A stretch of DNA of 64,000 bases from Mesotaenium endlicherianum (Eukaryota; Streptophyta; Zygnematophyceae; Zygnematales; Mesotaeniaceae): the NCBI GenBank assembly GCA_009602735.1, contig WELA01006786.1:184256-248255 (forward strand), written 5' to 3'. Position numbers and translations under genes: made by a program. Of the stretch, positions 19,780-32,376 are shown one piece after another. The notes beneath the pieces are model-generated. The model worked only from the letters and a program-made list of their open reading frames with translations. It made no database searches and had not been told where the DNA came from. Each line of letters opens with the position of its first letter. Position 1 is the stretch's first letter.

Positions 19780-21365
19780 GTCGTAGGACTGGTCCATCTC
19801 AGGATGACGAGTCTGGGCGTAGAGGGGAGTCAGGGCCTGTGTCTGCAGGAGAAGCCACGTCAAGACGTTGGCATCGATAGCTTGGCCAAGGAGACGCACG
19901 CGGTTGACCTTGGTGATGCCGTCCACCTGTGTGAGGTGCGGAGAAAAGCCCATCGCACGCTCCATCTCCACGGCACGGGGCCGCTGGAACATGCCGGTTT
20001 CGAGGTCGATGATCATGCCGCGCTGGTCTCCTACGTAGGCCGCGCTGTCGTAGCGACATACAAACGTAGGAAGCGCCCGCGTGACGTCGCAGAGAACCCC
20101 ACACTGGGCTTGAGAAGGATGCGGAAGTGCAACCACGCGCAGGGCCAGGCGCGCCACGTCAAGGACGGAGTCAACGTTGCGCGTGTGGCGTGGATGTGCG
20201 GCCGCCAATGCCTCAAGCGTGCTAGGTTGGTGAAGTAAGCACGCACACAATGCACAAAGGATCCGATCTGGTCGGCGTCGATGACTGCCTCATGACCGAC
20301 GTAGCTGCTGCAGAGGGAAAAGTCGGCGCTGACATTGGGCCAAGAATCGTGGCGGACAGCCACGTTCTCCAACACCCAAGCGAGCCTGTGCGGCGGCTGG
20401 CGGTCCTTAACCATGTTGAGGACGCGGAGCAGGTGCCAGAACAAGGCCGTACGCGGGTCACCGAGCGCGCCGCCCCGTCCCGCAATTAAGAAGCCCTGGC
20501 ACTCCCAGCCAGCAATGATGAGGTCGATGGGCCCGAGGCGCGTGATGTGCTTGGCGGTAATGTCACGGATGTCCATGGGCCAGTCAGTCTGGGCGCGGTA
20601 GAAGGCATGCTCAGGGAAGAGGTCCAAAAAATGCTGGTGGCACAAGGCCATCTGCCTGCGGGCGACCTGCTGCGCCTCGCCATCCAGGTCCACGTAGACG
20701 TACCGACGTACGGGGATGCCAGCCTGCAAGGTGGCCAGCAACCCTGTTGTAATGCCGGCAAAGAGCTCGACAAGGACAATGCCGCCGGGACGCTCATTGA
20801 GCTGTGCGGTGTAGATAGGCGTAGGAAGGGGGCGACAGCCCAGGGCGGGATCTTCGGCCTGCGCTTGCGGTGGGTAGGAGCGCAGCAGACTGTGTTGATG
20901 GGGCGCCATGCGGAGGGCCGCCACTGTGAGCTCTGCGTAGTGGCGAGTAAGCCGAGGAATGCGCTCGAGCAGCGGCTGCAGGCGAGCCGTGCAAGAATGC
21001 GCCTGATAAGTGCGCCAGCGCGCACGCGCGTCCTGCAATGCCTCCTCGAGCACTGGGCGGGCCATAGCCTGCGCGTCGCGCACGCACTGCTGCTGCCACC
21101 GGTCCCTTGTCTTGTAGTTGGCGTGGTGTGAAGCGGCGTGGGCCAGCTGCTCTGTGGCGGTGCGCTGGGGCAGCTGGGGATGCTGATCAAAGTACAAACG
21201 CTGACGCTTGCGAAGATCCGCCTGGATGGGCACTATGCAGACGGAGCGCTCGTCCCAATGTGCCGCCTGTTGAGGATGGACGAGCTGACGTGGGGCGAGT
21301 TGGACTCGCGAGCGCAGCGGAGAAAGAGATGCGAGTCGGACGCGCTCCCGCTGGCTGCGCTGCAT
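19780..21365 (-). pseudogene. G5 C5-cytosine DNA methyltransferase domain
   Basis: First frame (21365-20031, 444 aa): motif I LVELFAGITTGLL (~200) followed by YVYVDLDGEA, DIRDIT, motif IV IIAGWECQGF with the catalytic Cys near residue 289 (Glu replaces the usual Pro), motif VI LAWVLENV and a RAYFTNL block like motif VIII. After a frameshift near 20170-20240 the second frame gives PRAVEMERAMGF and NRVRLLGQAID, motifs IX and X. All core motifs are thus present in order. The FTNL and GQAID blocks recall de novo (DNMT3-like) enzymes; the exact class needs a tree. It lies between protease and RT, so it was once part of the polyprotein. Function would be methylation of DNA, perhaps the element's own. 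Confidence 0.88.
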
Positions 21366-21465
21366 GAACCCTGCGCGTGTGCGTGCGTATGAGGATGACG
21401 GTCGCGAGGGCGCGTAACGGTGCGGACCACCTTATGAGGAGGTGACCCAGACGGCCCGTCGCCGG

Positions 21466-23742
21466 CTATGTGGCTGCGCGGGACGGCGGTAGGCCAGCCA
21501 GGCAGCGTCTGGTACAATGCGTGGGCTGCAGTGGTGGAGGAAGAATGTGCGTCATGCTCGCGGATGCGAAGATTGCGCGGACCATCATACGGCGGTGTGA
21601 CTGAGCGCGGGCGCGTCTCGCGCAAAGGAGTGACCTCTCTCTCCTCGCAAAGAGGAGTGACCTCCCGTGCGTCCCTGGGAGTGTTGGCGTGACCTTGCGG
21701 GCATCCCTGGTATGCTCGCGGATCGGAGTGACCTCGCGTGCGCGCCGGTCTAGTGGCATAGTGCGGCGTGTGAAGCGTAGAGCTGGCCCGGCGTAGGGGG
21801 AAGGACCTGTACACCGAGGACCAAGGATGCTGGACCTGGCCACTGTCTGTTGCGCACGTCCGGCTCGCGGGTCAATGGCGGAGAAAGGAGCCGTGGAGGC
21901 TGTGCTGGCGGAGGCGCGACTTGGCCAGCCTGTGCCCAGGCTGTTGCCAGCAAACAAGTGCGTGACGTCACGGCACTCGTTGCTGGTCAAACAGTTGTGC
22001 TGTGTCGGACGACTAGGCCCGCCGGCGCATTGATGGGCTCGACGGGGACTGGCCGTGGTCTCGTGTGAGAGAGAGCTGAAGCCGGGAGGCCCTGTAGGCT
22101 GGCTTTGGACGCGAGCTGCAGGCGTGGGCAAAGGTGGCTCTGCCGACGGCTGGGCTGCGGGCTCCTTTACGGCCTCCTGGATCCATTCCTGCCACTCCTC
22201 CTCCTCGCTGCTCATTGGCACGTCGTCGGACCTGCCTGGGAACGCTGCCTGTCTCATGGCCTCATCCTCACACGTGGTAGTGCGTGGCCACGAGTTGCTT
22301 ATCCTGTGCGACGGTGCGGGCGAGGGCGACTGGGAGGCCATGCGGAACCGTATGGCGACCCCCACAAGCACGTCATGCCGTACGCGGACGTGTGATCTCG
22401 AGGAGGGTCCGCTCGTTGCAGGAGGCTGTGGCCTAGGTATGGCTGCTGTGGCTGTCGCTGCGTCGTGAGCGTGCGCTACAACAGTAAGGGCAGCTGTGGC
22501 AATGGCGTGTGCCTCGACAGCGTCTGCCGCCATTTGACGCATCATGGCGTTATGCGCGGCGTAGATCCGCATTGTCTCCCTGGCTTGTGCGGCCAGAGCG
22601 TCAGCCTGCTCCTGGGGCGTGAGGTGGAGCTTGGCGCCGGACAGCTCGGGATCCTCATCCTGTGTCTCCAACAACTCGGCGCCAACGGAGACCTCCTCAT
22701 CCTCGGCTCCCCCCTTATCGGTCTGAACCACGGACCGACCATTGTCCAGCGCCATGAAGCCGTAGAGGGCAGACTCAGCTGAGCGACGAGCCAAGATGTC
22801 AAGTGGCACGAATGTAGTGCGGGTCCCCCCTGACTGCCAGTCGGGTCGATAGAAGACCCGCTCCACCCAATTATCCACTGCGGCGCCGATAGGAAAGAGA
22901 ACGTCCTGGCCAAGGAGCACGTTAAAGGTCTCAAAGTGAGTGACCAACGCGTGCCGGTGGATGGTTGTCTCATCCGGAGTGCCGGGACGAAAGGTGAAGC
23001 AAAGGGCCAGCCGCGTGCGCCCAGTGACGGTCTCAAAAGTGCCGGCCACGGTGTTGATCAGCGTTGGCAAATCCTCTAGGTCGGCTGACGAGAGGTCCAG
23101 CTGGCGGAAGTAGCGCAGGTTGAAGAGGACTGGCTGGGCGCCAGTGTCAAACATGATGCGCTGCGGGGCCTGCGTGTTGACCAGCACGATGCGCTGCGAA
23201 TTATCCAAAAACGCAGCGTTAGGCGTGTTGATCATCTTGCGCTCATGCGCAGGTCGCGCGGGTGCGGAGAGCACCGCGGCTGCCGCATCTGACGGCGGCT
23301 TGCCGTCTGAGGCGCGCTGGCTGGCCCTGCGCGACTGGAGCAGTACTTGGGTCGCCTGCCGTGTGGCCTCCATTGACACGCCGAGCTCCGGAAAGGAGAC
23401 TACCGGCATGCGGTGAAGCGCCAGCGAGATGACCTCGGCGCTGAGCTGCACCGTAGTCATTGGCGAGGACATCGCGTGAGGCGAGAATGCCGCTGGCGCT
23501 GCCGGCGTGTCCAGCACGCGGAACGAGCGGGGCAGACTCGACGCCTCCTCCGCGCGACGCCCCTGATCTGGCTCGGCGCGCTTCTGTGCCACTGCTGGGC
23601 GTCCGGCTGCCACCAAAGCGTGTTTGCACCGTGCCCCGCCGTCTGCTGTGCGGCCTCCAAGTGGCACTGTGCGTGCGCAGCAGGCCAATATGGGACCGCA
23701 CGCGGCTGTAGCAACAAGCGCAGCCGCTGGGACAATCGGCAA
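21466..23742 (-). pseudogene. G5 aspartic protease region
   Basis: A long frame with the retropepsin active site RIMFDTGAQPVLF (near 23150) and downstream FNVLLGQDVLFPIG, the pattern of a Ty3/gypsy protease. It processes the polyprotein in active elements. The C-terminal half (~22300-21466) is Ser/Pro/Arg-rich without recognisable domain. Frame changes separate it from the nucleocapsid region upstream and the DNMT downstream. Confidence 0.8.
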
Positions 23743-26069
23743 AAGAGCGGCTGGCGCACCTGGCGCTGGCGCGCTCGGCGCTGACGCGCCTGACGCGGGC
23801 GCACCTGGCGCTGGGACACCTGGTCCTCCTGCAGCTGGCGCCTCGGCAAACGCTGGCGCCGCCGCCGGAGCGAATGCAGATGCCAGCGCAGCTTCGGGCG
23901 CAGGCGCCTCGGCTGCTGGTGCAAACGCCGGAGCTGGCGCAAGCTTGGTTGCTGGCAGGCTGACCAGTGGCGCTTATGGAACGCCTCTGGGCCTGCCAGG
24001 TCGCGTCGCCCGACCGGGTTCGGTGTCGGTATCGGCTACCCCAAGCATGGTACATGGCGCCCTCCAGATAGCGCGCGCGCTCGCCGGGACCCTCGCCACG
24101 CTTATCGCGCAGAACCAAGGGTTTTTGCGTAGCCAGGGTTTAAGCCCTGGCTGTGCGCAGCCGTGTGCGTGCCGTCGCAGCTCTGAACGAAGATGTGACC
24201 GCACAGCGCAATTAGAGATGTCGCCCCCTGACTCGGGATAACAATCGCGGCCGCCAGATTTGCGCTGGCTGGGCCGAATTGCGTGCGCGTGCCAAATGGC
24301 AGCACGGGTGCGCAGCTGCTGTATGCAGCTGCTGACGTGGCTGCCGTGAGGTGGTCGCGTGGCTGGCTGCTGAGCAGGCCCCGCAATGCAGTGCGCGGCG
24401 TGTGCGGGCGTGGGCAGACATGCGCGGGTGTGCCGTTGCCGTCAGGCAAGGTCTCGCTAGCCGTGCACGTGTCAGATGCGACGGCTGCTGGCGCGGCTGC
24501 CAAGGCTTGCGCAGGTGCGGTTGCTGGGAGGCTGCCAAGAGGCGCCTCCCAATTGCTCCTGGGGTTGCAGGGGTGTGTGGCCGGTCCGACATCAAGGTCG
24601 GTGTCGGCTGCCTTGGGCGCCGCTCGTGACGCCCTCCTCCCGGCACGTGCGTACGCCGAGGCCCCCGTAAAGCGAATTGCGTCGGCGCGAGGGTTTTGTG
24701 CGCAGCCAGGGTTTAAGCCCTCGCTTTGCGCAGCCGTGAGCGTGCCATCGGCACTTCGCTCGGCAATATGGCCGCACAGCACAATCAAGGATGCCTCCCT
24801 CTGACTGGGAATGGCAATCGCGGCCGTTGGATCTGCGCGGGCCGTGCCGGGTTGCGTGCGCGCGCCACGTGGAGGGATGTGTGCGCAGCTGGCGTGCGCA
24901 GCTGCTGCTGTGGCTGCCGAGCTGCGATCTTGTAGCTGGCTGCCCGGCAAGCCTCGCGCCGCCGTGTGCAATGTGAGTGGACGCGTGAGAGTGCGAGTGT
25001 GCGCGTGGCTACCGACAAGAGCGGCTTGGCCTGCCGGACACGCGGCAAGTGTCGGCGCCTGCTGGACCCTGCTGCTTGCAGCAGCCAACCAGGGGAGATC
25101 ATCCTGGCGTTGCTGCCTGGTGCGCAGATCTGCGCACGGACTGGCGACGCGTACGGCAAAGGGCGCGCCCGCCGTGTGTGCTGCAGATGTGCCACTTAGC
25201 TGGCGAGCGCGCCTTGTCGCGACAGCTGTCGATGCGCAGACTGCCGGCAGCACTGCTGGCGTCAGCAGGGCGGCACAGACCAGAGGGGCTGTTGGAGCCT
25301 GCGGCTGTGCTGGCGTGTGTGCCGGACCGTCGAGGGGCGCGTTGGGAGCTGCAACGTTTGTGATGCAGGGTGGGAGGGCCGAGTGAGCCAGCAACATGTC
25401 GCCTGGCAACCTCACAGGACGAGGGGAGCGGCTGCTGACCGATATCGGCGCAGTGTGCGCAGGTCTAACAGGTCCGTCTGCGCAGTCGTCTGCGGCGCTG
25501 GTCGCCGTAGCTCTGTCGAGGGGCGAGCGCGTGCGAGGCTGCAGCGCTGCTGTAGCGCCAGGTGACAGCCTCTGGGGCTGCCACGTGTTAGCGTTGTGAT
25601 TGTGCGCAGGAGCTGCGCAGACGCCAGCTGCCGGAGCTGGAGCGTCGGACGGCGAAACGCGTGCGGAGCCGGCTCCGCACGCGTCGTAATTGTCAGCGGC
25701 GACGAGACCACGGAGTCTGGCGATCTCTGCATTGGCCTCAACGAGGGCGTCACTGACGTCGTCAAAACTGTAGTAATCGACATCAGGGGTCAGTGCGGCG
25801 TCCATTGTGGCCGTGGCTGCCGTCATTGAGGGGCATCCACCGGAGCGAGGATTACGCATGCCCCAAAGTCCTGCTGCGGGCGCAGGGCCGTCACGAGCGC
25901 GTCCGTTCTTGACGTCGTGCTTCTTTTGCAGGCATTTGATCTGCAAGAGGCCGGCCTTGCCACAGTAGGTACAGTCACCGAGCTTGCCATTCTGCGCAAT
26001 AGTGCAGTTCTGGCAAGAGTGGCCCGTCTTCCCGCAAGACCAACAATGGTCGCTCGTCGTGGCGGCCAT
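23743..26069 (-). pseudogene. G5 zinc knuckles and repetitive Ala-rich linker
   Basis: Opens with a CCHC knuckle, CWSCGKTGHSCQNC, then a second, CTYCGKAGLLQIKC, in which Leu replaces the His. About 600 residues of Ala/Pro/Thr-rich sequence follow. It contains two diverged copies of a ~195-residue unit about 590 bp apart, each with an IPSQ..-SLI-LCGHI block and a GLNPG block (near 24130-24400 and 24720-25000). Two stops separate it from gag. The linker's function is unknown; many plus-strand frames over it are mirror artefacts of its GC-rich composition. Confidence 0.7.
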
Positions 26070-26117
26070 GGAAACGCGGCCACGCGGAGCCCCGCGTTGC
26101 TGGGTCTACTGGGACAG

Positions 26118-27020
26118 CTAAGAGCGCTGGAGCTGCTGTTGCTGCGGCTGGGGCTGGCGAGCCGGAGCTGGGCGCATCGTTGTGGATGGCAACACCAAAG
26201 ACTCCTGGCGTACGCCCGTGGATGCGAGGCCTACACGGTCGCTAATGTTGCTCCGTGCGACGGCCAAGCTCTGCTTCTTGACTGAGAGGTAAGCGTCCTC
26301 CTGCGAGTACTCGGAGCCGATGTGGTAGATGAGAGGAGCCATGGCTCGCTCCCTCAAACGTGGCTCTACGGTGCGCAAGAAGATCTCCGCTGCCTCCCGA
26401 TCAGTGACGGTGCCAACGTCTCGGCGAAGGTGCGTCAAGCGGCGGTACATCATGCGGATCGTCTCGTTCTTGCGGCGGAAGAAGTGGTGCAACTCGTACA
26501 CCTTCTCTTTGATCGCGGCCTGGAACTCCTTCCTGGGGACGTTCCAGAAGGCCTTGACCAGATCAGCGAGGGGGGTCTCCATAGGGGGTTCCCCCACAGG
26601 CTCTGTGCGTGCATGGATCTCATCACTCTTCTCACGGGAGGTGTCACGGGCCTCGTAGAGGAGATAGCGCATGAGCGTATAGAATACGTCACGCTTAGTG
26701 AGCGCGGGCGTCTTAAGCCTCGCGGTCACGAACTCAGCCTTGAACTCTGAGATTGTGTCGTCCACATCACATGTTCCTGGTTTGCCGCTGAAGCGGAAGA
26801 GGGAGGACCTGTCAGCCTTGACCTCGTGGTCACCTGCCATGGGATACCACGAATCGTGGTGAGCCCACTGGGAAGATGGCTCAGGGACAATCACAGGAAG
26901 TACGAGTGCTGGCTGCTCCCCTTCAGAGGGTTCAGTGACAGTATTGAGATCAGAGTCTGAGTCTTCTTCACTAATCCCTTCGTAGTAAGGGTGGTAAGCA
27001 CGCCCACTACGGGTAGGCAT
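26118..27020 (-). CDS. gag: G5 Gag (capsid part)
   Basis: 300 aa, open. An acidic N terminus (SEEDSDSDLNT) is followed by a retrotransposon Gag-like region with FRFSGKPGTCDVDDTI, LVKAFWNVPRKEFQAAI and YELHHFFRRKNETIRMMYRRL, ending in a Gln/Pro-rich tail. It stops at 26118, just before the nucleocapsid frame in the same register; two TAG codons lie between. Those stops may be natural readthrough sites or decay. Starts 57 bases after the 5' LTR. Confidence 0.75.
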   Translation of the reverse strand: MPTRSGRAYHPYYEGISEEDSDSDLNTVTEPSEGEQPALVLPVIVPEPSSQWAHHDSWYPMAGDHEVKADRSSLFRFSGKPGTCDVDDTISEFKAEFVTARLKTPALTKRDVFYTLMRYLLYEARDTSREKSDEIHARTEPVGEPPMETPLADLVKAFWNVPRKEFQAAIKEKVYELHHFFRRKNETIRMMYRRLTHLRRDVGTVTDREAAEIFLRTVEPRLRERAMAPLIYHIGSEYSQEDAYLSVKKQSLAVARSNISDRVGLASTGVRQESLVLPSTTMRPAPARQPQPQQQQLQRS

Positions 27021-27076
27021 ACGCTGAAGATTCTAATTGCGTGCAGGCAAAGAGAGATCTTTTTAGAAGTAAGGAG

Positions 27077-28081
27077 TGTGTACTCTCCAGAGTGAGCACT
27101 TCAAGACTTTAATCTGGCAGGAAAACAACTAATGAAGTCTGGCCCAAAAAATCACTGGAAGCACATCATGATCTTCAAGAGTAGTCCTATGGCAGAGGGT
27201 ATAAGCCGTGACTTTGCTCACCACTTGTGAAGTTCTTCAAGTGATTGGAAGCCAGCAAGGCTTGCTCTTCACAAGATTGAGATTAAGTGGTCGTGAAAAC
27301 ATAAGAGATAAAAGTGTAAGCTTTACTGATAATTGCTGTGACTTACAACTAGCATAATGGGACTTCTAAAAAGATATTCCTCTAGAAACATCTTTAGCAC
27401 TTATACTCTTGGAAACCCGGCGTCGTATGCGGCGGATCCAAAGCATGTAGTCACTCTAGGAGGCTCTCCTATGTCCACTAATGTGTACAAGGCATGTACT
27501 AGCACTCCTATAGGCTAAGCATAACTCAAACCAATCAAAGCAAAGCACGTAAAATATGCTAAGTGTCTCTGATTGGTGGAGCTTACCTTGGGTAGTTCTA
27601 CCTAGATAGCGCCTCAAAAGTGAATCTGGAACTTGAGGAAGCTTCCTCTAGGAGTAGGTGATGCAGTCACCAAGTTATAGCCTCAATGATGCACTTATAC
27701 TACGGAAATGCAAGGCTTATGTAGTCTAAAGGGCTCGCGGATTTGTGCGCACAAAGCTAGGGGTCCTTGGGGTCACGAATAGTCAACATTGTCACCTTTG
27801 GGTGCATTGAGTCACAAGTTGGCCATTTGGTGTGATTCCGCTAGGTGCCGAAAGGAGTGCGGACTAGATCGCGTCTATCTCGCTCGATAATTAACCAAAT
27901 GACGCGAAACCGGTGCCATTCGGTAGATGCTTCGACGCGCTACACTTCGAGGACTTGGAAATCTAGAAAAGGTCAACATATGGATGCGTAAAGTTACTGC
28001 AAAGTCGATCTTCCTAGGTTGATGGTTCACACACGTAGAGCTTGGTTTTGTACGTCAATCTCAACTCAATATATCATGACA
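27077..28081 (-). repeat. G5 5' LTR (1005 bp)
   Basis: Full-length partner of 15351-16355. On the minus strand the sequence after it (CTCCTTACTTCT) does not resemble the tRNA-Met primer site of the other elements, so another primer tRNA or a decayed site is likely. Confidence 0.92.
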
Positions 28082-28199
28082 TGTAGCACATTGGACATCT
28101 ATTGTTCTGCTACTCACACGTTGTCAAAACCCTCACCTCATGTAGTCAATAAACATTTAGAAATCATTTTTGTGCCTGTAAAAGCAGGTGTTGTGGGAT

Positions 28200-29100
28200 T
28201 TAAGTTTAAGTCTAGGTGTGTTGTTCGGTGCTGTTGTTGCTACCGTGCTTTTTTGTTGCTGTTCCCGTGCACCTGTGTTGTTTCTTGCTGCTGTGAAACT
28301 GTGCTCCATTATTTAATTGTATTTGTCAATTTTGTTCATTTGCTGTTACTATGTTGCTGTGCTGTAGTGCTGCTTTCTTGTCCTTGCTTTGGCTGTGACG
28401 TGCTGCTACCCTGCTTGCCTGCTGTAGCGCTGCTTTGCTTGTGTATAAGCTACTATTCCGCTTAAAGGTACACGTGCTGCTTTGCCTTTGCTTTGGCAGT
28501 GTGTCGCTATTCAATTGTGCTTCTGCATTGTGTTGCTCGACTGCTTTGCTAATGCTGTGGTGCTGTTCCACTTGGCTGCTAATGTGTTGCTGCTGTTGTA
28601 GCACTTTGCTGGTGCTGTGAGGGCGTATTGTTGTGCTGCTGTCACATACGGTGCTGCTGTTTATGTGGCTGCTATGGTGCCTGTTATCTGTGCTGCTGTC
28701 ATGCTCTGCTGCTATTCTGCTGTGCGCCTGTTCTGCCGTGATGTTATTCTATTTTACTGCTGTGCTGCTATTCTCTGCTGCTACGCTGTTGCTATACTGC
28801 TGTACCACTTTGCTGCTACCCTGTTTTTGCTGCTGCGGGTCTTGCTGTGCTGCTTTGGTTATTATGGGTTGTGCTGCTGCTGCTATGCTTTTGTGGTGTG
28901 CTGCTTTGGTTTGCTGGCCTGCTCCTGCTTAGCTGTTGTACTGCTGTGCTGTTGCCATGCTTTGCACCAGCTCTTCTTTGCTGTGCTGCTGACTCGCTGT
29001 TCTTTGTTGTGCTGCTATTGAAGCTGTGGTGCTCTCTGCTGGGCCGCTTTGGTGCTTCATTAACTGTGTACCCACTTTTCATGCAGCAACCCCCACTCCC
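28200..29100. repeat. TGCTG-rich low-complexity tract
   Basis: About 0.9 kb dominated by TGCTGT, TTGCTG and related words on the plus strand, without a strict period. The hAT introns at 33000-34600 have the same composition on the opposite strand. The Cys/Leu-rich open frames here are products of this bias. It lies in the 3' part of the hAT element next to the G5 LTR. Confidence 0.7.
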
Positions 29101-30529
29101 AAGCAATTAGTGCAATAACAATGCGACGATTGTCGCTTGAGGTTGCTATGTATGGAGGGGCCTTGGCTCGAGTGCCATCACCAGCTGTCACGCATGTGGT
29201 TGTGTACTCCCTGCCAGATCAGCCTGTATTATTTCACAATATTTTGAGGAGGTACGCCACGACACACTCCGGGCCCTCCCTCTTGCACGTGTTTTTAATT
29301 AATTACCATGCATTTCTGTTGCAATACTTGTACTGTTGTACATCTCAGTCGCAGGGAAGTATGAGATCCCCATGGCTTGCATCAATTTATACAACATAGC
29401 ATGAGGTTTGCCCCCCTTCGCATCAATATTTAATTTCTGTGCTTTGTCCCTTGGGGAAGTTGTGTGGGCAGCCTTGAAGAGAGGGCGCGCAACGTGCTTT
29501 TATCCCCATGTGTGCATGTGTTATCACACTTGTGGCTGGAGGAATGCTGAAAGGCCCGCAAGGAAGTTATAGTAGCAGAGTATGATCTTACGTGTCACAA
29601 GCTTGCAATTTAAAGCTCATGCAATTCGTTGCTTGTTAGTACTAAAAGTGCTACTCATGCTTTTTGAAATGCTGTCATTGCACAACTTGTTGCCAAATAA
29701 ATATGCACAGGTCATGTTGTAAGCTCATATTAAAAGCTTCAGTAACTACTAAGTGTCCCTTGTGTTCATATCAAATATATTGCAAATGTAACCAAGGAGT
29801 GGCATGGCTCTTGCATGACTCCTTCAAGCTCACATCATGCGCTTTGTGAAATTTGCAATGCTGTGGCACTCGATAACAATAAGTACACTTAAAAGAGCCC
29901 ACATTTTGAGGTGTGTTGCGCAAACTTGTCGATATTATGCTGTATGGCCAACAAGCTGTTCTTCACACTCCGAGGCCTCACCCATTCTTTGTGGCCCACA
30001 TAGGTTATATTCTCTCCATAGCTAATCTCAACATTTGATTTTTATATATCATGTGTCGCGTGAAGTTGTCGATATTATGGTATACAGTCAGCAAGCTTCT
30101 CATGACCATTGAGGCCTAAACTCTCATTCATTGTGGTGTTCATAGATAACATTCTCTCCATACCACACCTCAACAATTCACTTACATATGGGCCAACTTA
30201 TTTTATTGTACAAATGTGCGTTGCAATACGAATTTTCTAACATAATGCATGTATGAGGCCACTATTTCACATATGCATTTTGCTCACAAATATAAGCAAG
30301 CAGCTGACCAAATAACATTGCACAATAGTAAGGAAGTCTTGCATGACTTGGAATGCTCATATGTAGTGTACAATGTGAAGTTGACAATAAAATTAAAAGA
30401 TGCTATGCGCACACTATGCTATGCGCACACTATGCTATGCGCACACTAATTTCAAAGTTAGGTAGCACTCCAAAAGTACGATGAAGTGAAGTAAAGTAAG
30501 CAAATTGAAGTACTGAGGTTTGTACACAA
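29101..30529. other. hAT 3' non-coding region with short tandem repeats
   Basis: No coding sequence recognised. Two diverged ~130-bp copies sharing TGTCGATATTATG...GAGGCC...CATTCTCTCCATA lie at about 29925-30050 and 30065-30178. A 16-bp unit, ATGCTATGCGCACACT, is repeated three times at about 30400-30448. Confidence 0.6.
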
Positions 30530-31499
30530 CTACAGCTGACATGTGTCAACATCCTCATCTGAGACGTATTCTGGCTCCTCCATAGTGGGATAGGACTCAC
30601 TATTCAATGCATCCTCTTCAGGATTCTCAAAAGAACCTTGCTTTGCTTGAATGTAAGCCTCAATGAACCTGCCAAGCACTGGGGCTTTACTTGCGTGCCT
30701 CTTGCCTTCCAAAAGCCTGAGGTTGGAGTGCATCATAACCAACTTTTCAGCACTAACCTGAGTTAGACAATTTTGCTTCTTGTTGTGCACAAAGTCATAC
30801 TCTGACCAATTACGCTCACAACAGCTAGCTGACGTGCACAGGCCTAAGACCTTCATGGCAAGCTCTTGCAACTCAGGATTGCTAGTATATACTCATGCCA
30901 CCATGCAAGACTGTGCAATCATCATCAGCATCTGGAGCAGCAAAGCTTCATGACTTAGCCTGATAAGTCCTTAGCTGATCCTATATGACCCTTCTGTCAG
31001 CCTTGTGAGGCACCAACCGCTCTAGAATCAAATTCCATCCAGCCTTAACCTCCTTCACACTGTGCTGGGCATGGTCCTAATACTGAGGGTGCAAAACATA
31101 GCCAGCTGCGTGCATAGGTGAGTAAAAAAAGTCCCACCTATCTTGGACAAGGTCCACAAAGAAGTTCCTCTCCGCAGCGGAAAAGCCAGGAAGCTTCTTG
31201 ATGAACTTCACGTAGTCAACCAGCTTACACCACACATGCCCAATGACGGGCTGGACGGCGTCACATAGTTGAAGCAGCTGCACAATTGGCTCCACCAACC
31301 TGATGATCTTCTCCACTTGCTTTCAGAAGACAGGGTCGTTGAAGCAATGAGTGCGCTCGTTGCACTTCGCATACTCATCAAGAGAGAGCTTCTCCTTCCA
31401 CTGGGTCCAAGCATCTCTGGCCACCATGCACTTCAAGCCCTCTCTCACCTGCAGTAACATGAGGAATAAAGATGGGGCCCACCATTAGTTGCATCAAGG

Positions 31500-31932
31500 A
31501 GTAGCATAGCAAATAAGTGAGGACAAAACTGAGCAAGAGTGTAAAGAGAAAGGGAGAGAGAAAGAGGAGAGAGAAGAGGAGGAGACCAGCAGACCAGCAC
31601 ACCAACAGAGAATGAAAGGAAGAAAAAGAGAGAGAGGAGAGAGAGAGAGAGGAGATTGGAGAGATAGAAAAGAGAAAAAACCAGCAGACCAGCAGACCAC
31701 TCCACTTGCCAAGCAAGTAAGAAATAGATAGAGAGAGGGAGGATAGAGGAGAGAGAGAGAGAGGAGAGAGGAGAGAAGAGAGAAAGAATCACCCCACCGG
31801 CAGACCAGCAGACCAGCTAAGCAGGCAAGCAAGAGAGAGGGCGAGAGAGAGAGAGCGAGAAGAGAAGGGAGAGAGGAGAGAGCAAGAAAAAGGAGAGAGA
31901 ATCAGTAGACCAGTAGACAAGCCAAGCGGGCA

Positions 31933-32002
<70 letters not shown>

Positions 32003-32292
32003 NNNNNNNNNNNNNNNNNNNNNNNNNNNNNNNNNNNNNNNNNNNNNNNNNNNNNNNNNNNNNNNNNNNNNNNNNNNNNNNNNNNNNNNNNNNNNNNNNN
32101 NNNNNNNNNNNNNNNNNNNNNNNNNNNNNNNNNNNNNNNNNNNNNNNNNNNNNNNNNNNNNNNNNNNNNNNNNNNNNNNNNNNNNNNNNNNNNNNNNNNN
32201 NNNNNNNNNNNNNNNNNNNNNNNNNNNNNNNNNNNNNNNNNNNNNNNNNNNNNNNNNNNNNNNNNNNNNNNNNNNNNNNNNNNNNNNNNNNN

Positions 32293-32376
<84 letters not shown>

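Larger units (their letters stand above)
15351..28081 (-). mobile_element. G5: Ty3/gypsy element with DNA methyltransferase and PHD finger
   Basis: Read on the minus strand: 5' LTR (27077-28081), gag, zinc knuckles, a long Ala/Pro-rich linker, protease, cytosine methyltransferase, RT, RNase H, integrase, PHD finger, 3' LTR (15351-16355). Both LTRs are 1005 bp with TG...CA ends. The flanking five bases (AAAAG and TGTAG) do not match. Multiple stops and frameshifts make this copy non-functional. DNMT capture by retrotransposons is known from charophytes and dinoflagellates. The internal region is GC-rich compared with its surroundings. Confidence 0.9.

Noticed and set aside
19372-21365. DNMT as a host gene next to a transposon
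   Set aside because: Protease lies immediately upstream and RT downstream on the same strand within paired LTRs, so it is part of the element.
23413-25829. Many long plus-strand open frames, alanine- and arginine-rich
   Set aside because: They lie opposite the GC-rich G5 linker and protease. They show no domain, and the minus strand holds zinc knuckles and a protease site.
28019-29110. Cys/Leu/Val-rich frames that look like membrane proteins
   Set aside because: They arise from the TGCTG-rich low-complexity tract; residue use follows the repeat in every frame.
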